Assembly (NCBI RefSeq): GCF_014636865.1
Contig: NZ_BMER01000001.1
Coordinates: 2,934,919-2,998,918, forward strand
Direction of reading: 5' to 3'
Origin: Parapedobacter pyrenivorans
GTDB taxonomy: Bacteria > Bacteroidota > Bacteroidia > Sphingobacteriales > Sphingobacteriaceae
Length of the DNA stretch: 64,000 nucleotides
This document shows positions 51,801 through 62,500 of this stretch, piece by piece; position 1 is the stretch's first letter, and every line of letters begins with the position of its first letter. The position numbers and the translations under genes are program-made. The notes beneath the pieces were generated by a model that saw only the letters and a list, made by a program, of their open reading frames with translations, ran no database searches and had not been told where the DNA came from.

Positions 51801-52206
51801 GCAGACGCATGAGAACTACCGGATTGTGTTTGACACGGCTGCGGAAACCTGTATCTTAAACAGCGATGCGCAGCGCATCGAGCAAGTACTCATCAACCTG
51901 CTCACCAATGCCATCAAATATTCGCCGGGTGCCGATGAGGTGAGGGTAAGCCTGGATTGTGCGGAAGATGAAGTTAAGGTAGGCGTTCGGGACTTTGGGC
52001 GGGGCATAGCTGCCGATAAGCTCCCACACTTGTTTACGCGGTTTTACCGGGTGGAAGATAGTGGACTGCATGTATCCGGTTTGGGTATTGGCCTCTATTG
52101 GTCTAACGAAATCATCACAAGGCTTAACGGTAGGTTGTGGGTGGAAAGTCGGGTAGGCGCCGGAAGTACGTTCTGGTTTACGCTTCCGCTGCATGCAAAG
52201 GGGTAG
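48814..52206 (+). CDS. Multi-PAS/GAF sensor histidine kinase
   Basis: The ATG at 48814 gives 1130 residues with no membrane segment, so it is cytoplasmic. The order is: PAS (about 12-130), a coiled coil with repeated NEEL units (about 165-205), three further PAS/PAC modules (to about 590), another PAS (600-730), GAF (about 735-890), then HisKA with H918 in SHELKTPLTSV. HATPase follows with NAIKYSPGADE, RDFGRGI and GLGIGL. There is no receiver domain. It could phosphorylate the orphan-looking NarL-type regulator 380 bp downstream, or another partner elsewhere. Confidence 0.92.
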   Translation: MEKNTPDKLMDDPYKIMADNVPALMWIAATDKRRHVFNAGWLRFTGRTLEQEQGDGWLDSVHPDDLQRCMTAYAVAIDSHKPYRMVYRLRRHDGAYRWLSESGAPRYLPDGSYAGFVGSCTDVDEIARIPVSPSAVPDQANIDLATRNKELEERIRSGIAAIAKSEMAMHAMNEELTAANEELAAINEELTATNEELRMTNDDLAESEFKTRSIIANAPFPIAVYAGREMRIAEANQAIMDVWGKGNDVIGKRYADVLPELRDQHIYEQLDAVFTTGRPFNTRNQRVDLTLGGVLKTFYFNYSFTPLKDRFGRVYGVMNTAADVTDVVLAKQRVEHSQKMLHNIILQAPVAMCFMSGPDHVVEVANAMMIELWGKAEKDVMHRPIFEGLPDAGGQGLEQWIDHVYRTGKTYRAYEQPVMLLRNGKIDTVYQNFVLEAYRDSQGEIIGVIAITIDVSTQVKAKFEVERAYEQSQLAKEAAQLGVFDLDVNSGRLEWDERCRELFGVGHDGPVSYEGDFIGGLHPEDRTDVVATINESFDKVKTDGIYDTEYRTVGIEDGRLRWVKAKGKVYFDRADNPVRLIGTVMDITEQKANEARIQEGIERKARLGAIVETSDDTIISKTLHGIITSWNNAAQRMFGYTATEAIGKHISLIIPSSRLQEEDYIIGEIRAGRRVDHFNTVRLTKDGREIPLSITVSPLIDDEGQIIGASKIARDISVQVAAQEAARRYTERLEIINSMVESISEDLDLNNILQKVTDSTTALTGAAFGAFFHNQTDENGQSYLLYTLSGAPREAFEKFGMPRNTAVFHPTFSGEGIVRVDDITKDPRYGKNPPHYGMPNGHLPVVSYLAVPVVSRSGAVIGGLFFGHPEAGKFTADHEQLVASIAAQAAIGLDNAKLYEEVKALNDKKDEFIGLASHELKTPLTSVFAYLQLLAAMPLDGKAKLFVQKALHQMKKLNMLVADLLDISKIEAGKLQLNIAEFDLKYLIEETTALIAQTHENYRIVFDTAAETCILNSDAQRIEQVLINLLTNAIKYSPGADEVRVSLDCAEDEVKVGVRDFGRGIAADKLPHLFTRFYRVEDSGLHVSGLGIGLYWSNEIITRLNGRLWVESRVGAGSTFWFTLPLHAKG

Positions 52207-52216
52207 CGGGCAAGGC

Positions 52217-52373
52217 ATGAACATCCTTGGGGCCGAGGCGGAGCACGGCTGGGCCAAACTGGAACCGGCTTATCCGTGATCTTGCAGGCCATCTACCGGG
52301 CCATGGAGACCGGCGAGCGCGTGGAAAAATTTCGTGAAATGGCAGAAGCGTGTGGATTTGTTACACATATTTG
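52217..52373 (+). pseudogene. Remnant of a Gfo/Idh/MocA-type oxidoreductase gene
   Basis: Two frames after the kinase hold pieces of what looks like the C-terminus of a Gfo/Idh/MocA dehydrogenase. The first, NILGAEAEHGWAKLEPAYP, ends in TGA at 52279. The second frame continues with GLSVILQAIYRAMETGERVE and stops at 52373. Family members have a similar GWA-L-PAY block and an AIYRSAETG-type helix near the end. The rest of the gene is gone. Confidence 0.45.
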
Positions 52374-52582
52374 AAGTATCGTACTGAATAATAGATTATT
52401 ACATTCATTACATTGTTTGCGTAATTCAGTCATATGACAAGATAAGGTCTTTATCCTATCCTATTGATTTTCTGTATGATTAGCGATAGCAGTTCTTTTT
52501 TGCCATATTTGTGGGTGAAATGAATATATTCATTTCTGATTTATGCCGATGAAATTACTGTATGTTTTGAAAGGGACTTGAT

Positions 52583-53230
52583 ATGCCATTGCACGTTGCC
52601 ATTGCCGATGATCATAGTGCAGTTAGAATAGGAATGAAATACCTCATTCGTGAATGGATGCCAGAAAGTACCATTCATTTAGCCGCTGACTTACCCGCAT
52701 TATTGCGATTGTTGTCATCGGAAACGATGGATATCATCGTTTTGGATATCAACATACCGGGGGGAAACAATTTCCAAATGATTCCGACGATACGAAATCT
52801 CCAAGCAAATGTGCGGATTTTGATGCTTTCGGCTTATGACGAGGGGTTATACGCGTTACGATATATCGATTCGGGCGCCGATGGGTACGTACAAAAGGAC
52901 AGCGAAGAAGACGAGATCAGGGAGGCCCTGAACGCGGTGCTCGCCGGCAGAAAATACTTGAGTGAGAAACTGAAGGAACATATGCTGCAAAATAGGTTGA
53001 ATAAAGGAGGGCAATTGCACAATAATCCCTTATCACGGCTCACAAACAGAGAGCTGGAAATAAGCCGGCTATTGATTGAGGGGAAGGGGGTAGGGGAGAT
53101 TGCAAAAATCCTGTTCATCCATACCTCTACCGTGGGGACCTATAAGAATAAAATTTTCGAGAAACTGGATGTCCGGAACGTCAAAGAATTAATGGATGCG
53201 TTTAGCATCATGCACGGTTTCGTAAAATGA
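52583..53230 (+). CDS. NarL/LuxR-type response regulator
   Basis: The 215-residue protein has a receiver domain with D9-D10, phosphoacceptor D55 in IIVLDINIPGG, the serine in MLSAYD and K in YVQKDS. The C-terminal LuxR helix-turn-helix reads LTNRELEISRLLIEGKGVGE ... STVGTYKNKIFEKLDV. Its last 23 bp overlap the end of the convergent sensor kinase gene. Two candidate partners flank it: the PAS/GAF kinase upstream and the Reg_prop kinase on the other strand. The target genes cannot be told. Confidence 0.92.
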   Translation: MPLHVAIADDHSAVRIGMKYLIREWMPESTIHLAADLPALLRLLSSETMDIIVLDINIPGGNNFQMIPTIRNLQANVRILMLSAYDEGLYALRYIDSGADGYVQKDSEEDEIREALNAVLAGRKYLSEKLKEHMLQNRLNKGGQLHNNPLSRLTNRELEISRLLIEGKGVGEIAKILFIHTSTVGTYKNKIFEKLDVRNVKELMDAFSIMHGFVK

Positions 53231-56228
53231 ACGAAATGGTTGTACCGCCTCCGAGTACGCTTTGGATAAACATTTCCGCGCCGATCAGGTGAGCCATATC
53301 CTTGACCAACAGTAAGCCAAAGCCAATGTTCTTTTCTTCAATCCGGACAGGTAGGTGCCCCTGATTCAGTTCATTGTAATAGTCTACTTGTTCGGGATGG
53401 AAACCCAGGCCGGTATCTGTAATGCTAAAAAGCACCGTCGTATCGGTCTTGGGTTCGACGTTGATTTTTATTTCCCCGTTTTGGGTAAACTTGGTTGCAT
53501 TGTCCAACAGGTTATGGATGATGATGGCCAGGATATCAGCGTTGGAATATACGCTGGTGCTCATGGGGATGTTGTTATGCACGGTATTGCCCCGGGATTC
53601 GACCGCCGATTCGAAAATGTCGATTTGCTGTTGCGTAATCTGGAATAACGGTACGTCCGCGAATTCCAACGCGCCCCGCGTGGGCATGAGTTTGGCCAAT
53701 TTCGTCAGGTTGTTCGAATAATGGTAAATATTTTTAGTTGATAGGTAAACCTGTTCCATTTCGCGGGGCAAAAAACCTTCAGCCTTCGCAATGTCATGAA
53801 TAGCACCCAATGCCCTGACCACATAGTTAAGCGGGGCTTTGATGTCGTGCGTGATCGACGTGGAGAGCCGCTGTTGCCACTCATACTGGCTTTCGAGTAT
53901 GTCTGTCCGTTCGTTGACTTTCATGAGCAGCAACCGGTTTTGGTTAACGATGAACCGGGTACGCAAAGCGATAAACAGCCAAACGGCGAGGCCCAAGGCC
54001 ATACAAAGAAGTAAGGTAAACCAGGTCGTCTCGTGAAATAAGGGCTGTATGTAAAGATGGAATGCCGCGTAACTGAAATCGCGGGCGCCCATACCGTTCC
54101 GCATACGTATTAAGACTTCGTGGCTGCCCGAGGACAGTTCATTGATGGATAACGTATGATTTGCAGTATTAAGGGGAAGCCAATTGCCTTTGCCTTTGCC
54201 TTCACTGGTTACGACGTAGTCGATTTCCATGTTGTACGGGCTACCATAAAACGGTGTGGCCACTTTGATGTCTAAACGTGAAAATTCGTTCGGGATGTTA
54301 ATGGTATCCTGTATTGGTAACGTTTTTTCATCTAATATCACCTGATCAAGTATGACGTCGCCGGAGGGGAAATAATCACTGATCGTGTACGGAGAGAACT
54401 GCACGAGACCATCCAACGATGGAAACGAGAAATCGCCATTGGGCAGTTTAATGGCGCACGGCTTACATCCGCCGTTGAATTCATTGGTATTGAGTCCCCA
54501 CTGTTTGTCATAGTAAAAATAAAACGGCACATTCGTTATATCTTGTTTATAGTCCAGTAATTGTCGTTTACTCACTTTAAACAGACCCTTATTCGTACTT
54601 ATCCATAGAAAGCCACGGGTATCTTCCTGCATGCAATGCGACGTTGCCAGGTAGCCGTTTTTGTCTAATGGAAAAGCAGTTACCACCCCGTTTTCATATA
54701 AAAAGAAACCGTGTTGGTAGGTGGTTATCCAATGCCTGCTGGCAGATTCCTTATAAATACTGCGTATGGTTTTACCGGCGAATTCCGGGATTTCTTTTTT
54801 GGTGTAGTCCAGCGTATTGAAGGTGAACAGGCCGTTTTTGGTGCCGATATATAATTCTTGCGGACCTCCGTCTTCGATATACGTGATGGCCGGAAAGGAT
54901 CCCATGGTTAAGAACGTATCTCGATCTGCGTGGTACTTCTGCAGTTTACCTGCGTCGCCTCCGATCCAGAAATTTGAGGCATCATCCCAATCGGAAAATT
55001 TTGCCAATGCCGGATTTTGCCTGATGCCGATTAGCTGGTCAGCCCGAGGAGAAACGAGCAGAATGGTATCCCACTGAAATATCCATAGGTATCCGTCGGG
55101 GCCGAAGACCTGATGGTATTGGTGTTTTTTTTCTTGCAGAAAGCGGGACAGATGCGGCTGGCCCTTTTGGTCAAAAGTGCGGCCTTCATTGGTCAATAGT
55201 AGGCCGTTAGGCAGCAACGTTTGATTGTAAAAGGTGTTGCTGGGGTAATCTACACCTGAATGGAGCATATTGAAATGCCGCTTTCGCACAACGAACAGCC
55301 CTTTGGTTGCGCTGCCAAGAAATAGCTTTCCTTGAAATGGCACATAATGCGCCGTGGTAATGTTATTCGTTTTGAAATCGAATCCAGAAACGAGCAACGT
55401 GCTGTGGAATCTTCCATTGTTATCCTCAGATAGCCAATACAGTTTTTTTGCCGCATAGATAAAGACCTGATCGGATGCCGTATTCCAATAGATTGTAAAG
55501 CGTGTGGTGGCCGGTAAACTGAGCAGATCGCCGCTGATTTCTTCTTGCGTAATCCGGTTATCCCGATGGAATACCGTACATGATCGAAGCTGGTCTAGGT
55601 AAAGTAACTTCCCTTGGAAACCCACAAATCCCCACGGGTTTTTGTTTGGAAAATGAAGCCTGTACACGGATTTCAGATTGTCCGGCGGGAACGATATTGA
55701 ATCCTTTGATACGACAAATCCGCTTCCCGCCCCGTCTGGAACAAAGAGGTGCTCCGGAAGCGCTTCAGGATAAGGTGAGGGCAATCGGGTAGTGGTGACC
55801 AGCGTTTTCTCCGCATCCAGCCGTGGCTTGTCAAAAACAGTCCAAAAGGTCTCATTCGAGGTAACGGCCCGCCCGTCTTTCAACAGGACAAGGGCATCGT
55901 TTTCTGCTTGAGCCCAGAGCTCCCCATTTGGCCCACCTTGATAGAGCGCCATCATCCGGTCCGTTCTTAATGATGCCGATAAATCATCGAATGTTCTGAA
56001 TAGCCCGTTACCGTCATAACGGATCGGGCCTTTTTCTGAAATCAACCATAGGAAACCCAAGTTATCCTGGCCGATTCCTTTTACACTGTTTTGGGGAAGG
56101 CCATGCTCGTCGGTATAATGGTCAATGATAAACGTTTGATCTGACGCAAAGGTTGGATCTAGACCGATAAGAAAGGCTGCCAAAGCTAAAAAAGCGGTAT
56201 TTCTGATTGAGGCGATAAATGAAGTCAC
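53208..56228 (-). CDS. Reg_prop/Y_Y_Y sensor histidine kinase
   Basis: The 1006-residue protein has a signal-like N-terminus (NTAFLALAAFLIGL). A periplasmic two-propeller sensor follows, built of Reg_prop repeats (DNLGFLWLISEKGPIRYDG, DTRGFLWISTNKGLFKVS), then a Y_Y_Y-type domain (about 660-750). One membrane segment (LLLCMALGLAVWLFIALRTR) leads to the kinase core. H near residue 793 sits in SITHDIKAPLNYV, and the ATPase has NLLDNATKFTQNGE, DTGLGF and GFGLLLVKDM. It is not a hybrid protein: receiver and AraC domains are absent. It resembles sensors that detect oligosaccharides. The convergent NarL-type regulator is its likely partner. Confidence 0.9.
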   Translation of the reverse strand: MTSFIASIRNTAFLALAAFLIGLDPTFASDQTFIIDHYTDEHGLPQNSVKGIGQDNLGFLWLISEKGPIRYDGNGLFRTFDDLSASLRTDRMMALYQGGPNGELWAQAENDALVLLKDGRAVTSNETFWTVFDKPRLDAEKTLVTTTRLPSPYPEALPEHLFVPDGAGSGFVVSKDSISFPPDNLKSVYRLHFPNKNPWGFVGFQGKLLYLDQLRSCTVFHRDNRITQEEISGDLLSLPATTRFTIYWNTASDQVFIYAAKKLYWLSEDNNGRFHSTLLVSGFDFKTNNITTAHYVPFQGKLFLGSATKGLFVVRKRHFNMLHSGVDYPSNTFYNQTLLPNGLLLTNEGRTFDQKGQPHLSRFLQEKKHQYHQVFGPDGYLWIFQWDTILLVSPRADQLIGIRQNPALAKFSDWDDASNFWIGGDAGKLQKYHADRDTFLTMGSFPAITYIEDGGPQELYIGTKNGLFTFNTLDYTKKEIPEFAGKTIRSIYKESASRHWITTYQHGFFLYENGVVTAFPLDKNGYLATSHCMQEDTRGFLWISTNKGLFKVSKRQLLDYKQDITNVPFYFYYDKQWGLNTNEFNGGCKPCAIKLPNGDFSFPSLDGLVQFSPYTISDYFPSGDVILDQVILDEKTLPIQDTINIPNEFSRLDIKVATPFYGSPYNMEIDYVVTSEGKGKGNWLPLNTANHTLSINELSSGSHEVLIRMRNGMGARDFSYAAFHLYIQPLFHETTWFTLLLCMALGLAVWLFIALRTRFIVNQNRLLLMKVNERTDILESQYEWQQRLSTSITHDIKAPLNYVVRALGAIHDIAKAEGFLPREMEQVYLSTKNIYHYSNNLTKLAKLMPTRGALEFADVPLFQITQQQIDIFESAVESRGNTVHNNIPMSTSVYSNADILAIIIHNLLDNATKFTQNGEIKINVEPKTDTTVLFSITDTGLGFHPEQVDYYNELNQGHLPVRIEEKNIGFGLLLVKDMAHLIGAEMFIQSVLGGGTTISFILRNRA

Positions 56229-56437
56229 GTTCTAAGATAGATGGTGTTTCGGCCATAATGTGATGTGTGGTAAAAGTACCCAAATTACCTGACGGGCGCA
56301 AGAGGAATTAATTATTAGTTCGCTTTTTTTCTAATTGATTGATTATTAATGTTTCGATCGGCCAAAATGCCTGGCTGATAGAAAATTTTCTATTCAGCAA
56401 AACGCGTTTCTACTAGTTAATTTTCAAAAAAGCACGA

Positions 56438-56469
56438 TTGACCAACGGGTCGGAAGCAGCGTATTTTTG
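56438..56469 (+). promoter_or_regulatory. Promoter of the giant surface protein gene
   Basis: TTG at 56438-56440 and a perfect TATTTTTG -7 box at 56462-56469 lie 21 bp apart, about 100 bp before the ATG at 56567. The rest of 56229-56566 shows no gene. Confidence 0.55.
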
Positions 56470-56566
56470 TCTCCGAAAAACAAAGACACCTATCCATGTA
56501 CCATGCCATCTGCTTACTCCTGCCCGGTAAATATTCTGAAATTCTAGAACAGCTAGTCGATTGATC

Positions 56567-59500
56567 ATGAAAAGAACCTTACTTGCGTTGCTCACCCTTT
56601 TGTTTACTATTCAACTCCAAGCTGCCGATTATTATTGGGTAGGCGGCGGTGGGAATTGGAGTAACATCAACAATTGGCGGCTCGGCAGCCCCACGGGAAG
56701 CACACCTAGCATCGTTCCCGCCACGGGCGACAATGTGTTTTTTGGTAGTTACAGCGGGTTTGGCACGACGGCCACAGCGCGGACGGTGACGCTGGATGCC
56801 AATTCGTTTTGTGCCAACATGACGTGGGAAAGCGATGTGCCGAATAATCCCGTTCTGGCTCGTACGGGTTCAAATACGCTGTTTATATATGGCAACCTGG
56901 TGCTAGCGCCAACGGTGACATATAATGGCGTGGTCAACGTGGAATTTGCGGGGAGCAATCCCGGTACGCTCACCGCCAACGGGACGATTGACGGTATCCT
57001 GAACCTGACCATCAATAAACCCGGAAGCGGGTTAACACTTGCGGATGATTTGGTCTACACGGGGAGTACGGCTAATAACGCTTACGGTCTTACCTTGACG
57101 GCAGGTTACCTGGATGCTTCCGATAGGAATGTAGAAGTCTTTAGCTTTTGGAGCGAGAACGATAATCCCCGGCATTTGGACATTACCGGAGGCCGGCTAA
57201 GCGTACTGCGCAACTTTTATTTCAGGGGAGCGAATAAAACGACTGCGGCGGAGGGATCTTACATCCAATCGGCTATTCGACTGGTAACAGACGGCGGCGA
57301 GTTCGACGAGGTCGAGGCACTGTCGGATAGTCCGAATAACGATCTTTTTTCCGTATATAATACGACCTTCGAGAAACTGGTGTTCAGCAACCCGTCGCTG
57401 ACATCCAATGCACGCATCCATGTGGGTAATACCATAGACACGTTGATCTTTATGGGCGCAGGCGTTGTCCGGGGCGAAAATAATGTGATTAAGTACGTAA
57501 CGGTTGCAGGGAATGCGGCAGTTGGGGGATCAAACAACGTGATTCAGTATGCTGAAATAGGCGGAGCGTTTGAGATCATTGATAATGGCGCGCATGCTTT
57601 CGACACGCTGTACACAGCAGCCAATAAGAACATTACTATCCGCGGCACGACAACGATCAATAAACGCTTCCGGGCTGGTGGCTTACCGTGTGATGGGTTT
57701 ACGGAAATAACGGGCAGCTCCGGCGGTACCATTCACTTCGCAGACGGAGCCGTGGCTGAGATCGATAACGTGTTGCTGACCAATATCGCAGCAACGGGGA
57801 GCATTACACCCCTCACGGTTAATGGGGTGGATAACGAAGGGAACAGTGGCTTTATTATCAATACACCCACTACGGCCAGCCGTACACTATATTGGGTAGG
57901 CGGTGCTGGCGATTGGAGCGACCGTAGCCATTGGAGCGAAACCAGCGGCGGCACCGGCGGTGCTTGTATCCCGTTTGTAACGGACAACGTCGTGTTTGAT
58001 AATGCCAGCGGGCTCAACGCAGGCAGCGTGATAACCACATCGGGCAATACGTATTGCCAAGATATGACTTGGGCTGCGAATCTGACGAGCAATGTCACGT
58101 TCAACGAGTCAAACAATTACCAGTTGCGGGTTTACGGTTCCGTCGTTCTTAATCCGAACGTTACGATGAACGCCATGTTGCAATTTACCGGAGCGGAGGA
58201 TGTGACATTCACGAACAACAATAGCACACAGGGCCTTTTAGAGGTTCGTATCTCCAAGTCAGGCCCTTCAGCAGCTATCGGCACCGTTGCCTTGTTGGAT
58301 AATTGGAGCAATCCACAGGCCAGGGTGGTTTGGTTGCGGGGAGATGTGGATGTACACGACCGGGTATTGGATATCAATGTGTTTCAAGGTATCCAATCAC
58401 AGGGCGGACACTTAACTATGAGAGACGCGTCCATAACGGTGAACAACTGGGAATTCTTAAACGCAGCGAAGACTGTAGATGCAGCAGGCTCTTACATTTT
58501 GGCGAAGACGAATCTCGGTATCCGGACCGGAAGCTTCTATCAAGTGGAATCCTCGGCCACGAACGTCAATGGGTTTGATATTGCCAATGCAACGATCGAC
58601 TTCCTGACGTTCAGTAATCCGTCGCTGACCAGCGAGGCGTGGATTGGCAGCAGCAACACGATCGGTACGCTGGAATTCAAGGGGCAGGGGATGATTCGGT
58701 ACGGCGGGAATAGCATCGACTCGTTGATCACAGGCGAAAGCAGGAATTTTCGGTTCTTTGATAGTAATACGATTAACAAATACTTCAAGGCTACCCATCC
58801 CGATTGCAGCGGCCTGGGAGAAATACGGAGCGGTGCGGCAGTTAGCACCATCGTCTTCGGCCCAGATGCGGAGGTGGATATCGCCAACGTATACATGGAA
58901 AATATGGTCGCCACCGGCGGTGGCGGGTCACTGACGCTTCCCATCACCTTCTCCGGCGCTGACGCCGGCGGCAATGCCGGCTGGAATATCATTGCTTCCG
59001 ATGGCGATGCGCGGTATTGGGTGGGTGGAGCCGGCGATTGGAACGACGCTTCCCATTGGAGTACCACATCAGGCGGACCGGGCGGAGCGTGTATCCCGAC
59101 GGTTGCAAACGATGTTTATTTCGATGTGAACAGCGGCTTCGGGACGACAGCGGCGGCAAGGACGATAACGGTAAACGCCGGCAACGCCTATTTCCGTGAT
59201 ATGAACTGGACAGGTGCGGCAAATAATCCGATTCTGAACAAAGCTGGGGCTTGGAACATGGAAGCATGGGGCGAAAGCATGGTACTCAACCCTTCCAGCA
59301 CATTGAATACGATCATTCAGTTTCGGGGCACGGAAGAAACCACCATCACCGGGCAGGCGCTGGGTAATCTGGATTTCGAACTCCGCAAAACAGGTGGGCG
59401 CTTAGTCTTTGGCAATGACTACAGCAATAACCAGACCGATATCTTTTTGTATGAAGGAAGTTTGGTGGCCAATGACGTTGTTTTGAATATTCATGCAGTG

Positions 59501-62500
59501 GATAATAACGAACGCAACAATAATCTTTCGGTTGATATTACGGGCAGCACCATCCTGACAGGCAACCTTTGGCGATACAATGGCGGCACATCCAATCGTT
59601 CCCTCGCTGCGGACGGTTCAATGATAGACACCCGCGTGTTTCTCGCCGATGGTTTTGCCTATGATCGGGTGTCAATCAGCGGCTACTGGACTCAGCATAG
59701 TGCGTTTTCCAGTATCGCGGCCAGCAAGGTTGTTTTTACGTACACGAATGTTGCTTCGGACATCGGTATCAATGGAACAAACAACCAATTGGATACCGTA
59801 GAATTTAAAGGCGGCGGTAAAATCTATGGTACCAACAACACGATCGGTACGTTGATTTTCTTCCCAGGAAGCCGATATATCTTTAATTCCGGCACCAACA
59901 CCATCATAACGGATAGCTGGTTTGGCAGTGGTACGCCGTGCCGGTTGACGGAAATCATGAGCAGCGGAGCGACCAACGCGATCGTTACCAAAGCTACGGG
60001 TAATGTAAACTTCGATTATGTCCGTTTTCAGCAGATGACAGCTACAGGTGGGGCGGAGTTTACGGCCGGCTCGCATAGCCAGGATCTGGGCGGCAGTAGC
60101 GGTTGGGACATCGCGCCTTACGACGGCGCTTCGCCGATAATGGGCTTTGGCCCCGACCTTACGGTGTGTGCGGATGGATTCCCCATCGTGTTGAACACAG
60201 ATGGGTTCTTTGCAGGCCCCTCTGCTACGTATTTATGGAGCGATGGCAGCACCGGCAATACGCTGACCGTTACTGATGCTGGCACCTACAGCGTAACCGT
60301 AGAATATCCCGACGGGTGCAGCATTTCCGATGAGATCGTAATCACCGAAAACACGGTAACCGTAGCGCCGATAACCGGCGCCGATGCGGTATGTGTGGAA
60401 AGCACCATCCCGTTGCAGAGTGTCACCACAGGCGGTGTTTGGAGCAGCAGTGACGAGGCCATCGCAACGGTTGATGCGACTACGGGAGAGGTAACCGGGA
60501 TCGCCCCCGGAACGGCTACCATCACCTATACGGTAACCACTGAAGAGGGTTGTACCGCCAGCCAGACGGCGACGATTACGGTAAATCCACTGCCTGTGGT
60601 CGATGCCATCACGGGGACACTCACGGTATTTGAAGGGGAAACCACCACACTTTCTAGCACCACACCCGACGGCGTATGGTCGAGCAGCGATGCTGCCGTA
60701 GCCACCGTCGACGCCAGCGGCGTGGTAACCGGCGTATCCGGCGGCACGGCAGACATCACCTATACGGTCACCAACACTGAGGGATGTGCGGAATCGGTTA
60801 CCGCTACCGTTACGGTTGATGGATTCTCGGCTGCTAAACGCGAGGTTAGCGTTACCAAAACGGCGGATGCACAGGAACCTTTTACCAACGGTGGCTTTAT
60901 GATCAGCCTCCCTGCCGGCGTACTGGCCGTAGAGGACATTACGTTGAGCTACAGCGTAAGCGGTACCGCCACACCGGGTACGGATTACACGGCGTTGACC
61001 GGCACAATCACCATAGTCGCGGGAACAAATGGCATCGCAGTGCCGGTTGCCGTTATTGACAACAGTGTGGTAGAACCTAGTGAAACAGTGATATTCAACT
61101 TGTCTGCGGCCACGTCGGCCAATTACACCTATACGATCCCAAGCGCGGGCAACAGCGCTACCGTGAATATCGGTGACAATGATTTTACCGCCAACAGCAA
61201 CATCGTGTTGCTCACCAAAGTATCCGATGCGATAGAAGGCGGCACGAACGGGCAATACCGGATATCGTTGCCTCCTGGGGTGACCAGTTCTGACGATGTG
61301 ATGATCAGCTTCCTTCTTGCGGGTACTGCAACAACTGGTTCAGACTATAATATACTCGGATTGAACAGTGGCAATATCGTGATACCGGCTGGTGCCAATG
61401 AAGTTTTTATAGACGTCGATGCCGCAAATGATGGCATTATTGAAGGGCCTGAAAGTGTGCAGGTCACATTAACGGATGCCGCTTCGGTTAGTTATCCGTT
61501 CACAATTGATCCTTCCGCTAACAGCGGCACCGTGAATATTGTTGATGCCAATGCCGCCAGCAGTACGCCCTTGCAAGTAATTGCCGGCACGAATGGTTCA
61601 GAGCCGGGTACCGGAGCAACATTTACGGTTAAGCTTGCCGGGGTTGCCACATCGGCATGGCCGGTAACGGTAGGCTATCGGGTATCCGGCACAGCCACAT
61701 CCGGTATTGACTACCAGGATATGGGAACGATTATCATACCTGCTAACACCAACAGCGTCGCCGTTAACCTCGATGTGCTGGACGACCAAGTGATAGAGCC
61801 TACAGAAACGATGATCTTTACATTGCTCTCCGGCAGCGCGACCGACGGAGGAGGGAATGCATTCATTTTCCCCCCGGATCCGGCCAATAATGATATTACG
61901 GTAAGCATCGCGGACGATGACGCAGTGGCCGCCAACCAGGTATTGTCGGTCGTCAAAAATACAGACGCCGCAGAGCCGTCTTCCGGTGGTAGCTATACCG
62001 TCTCGCTACCTGCGGGTTACACTTCTTCGGCCAATTTGACGCTCAGCTATAACATGACCGGTGGGGCAACGCGCAATACGGACTATACGGTTTTCACCAT
62101 AACACTGCCAGCTTACCAGAACAGTGTCGCGGTTCGGGTTAACGTGCGGGACGACAAGATCATTGAAGGCACCGAAACATTAGTGATGAACCTTGCGGGT
62201 GGTACAGACGGTAACAGCTTTACATACACGGCTGATGCCGCTGCTAATACAGTGCCCATGGATATTGCGGATGACGATCTTGATCCGGCTAATCGGGTGC
62301 TCACGGTTACAAATGATGGGGACGCGGCCGAGCCGCTTACAAATGGTGCCTTTAACATCAGCCTGCCGGCAGGTATAACGGTATCCGAAGATGTAACGGT
62401 AGGTTATACGATCAGCGGTACGGCCACCGCGGGCGACGACTACGTCGCGATTACGGGTGCAGTGGTGATCGCCGCGGGCCAGAACAGCGTAAGTGTACCG

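Noticed and set aside
60233..61255. 340-codon minus-strand frame opposite the giant repeat protein
   Set aside because: It is the complement of Big2 and Calx-beta repeats and shows only repetitive low-complexity sequence.
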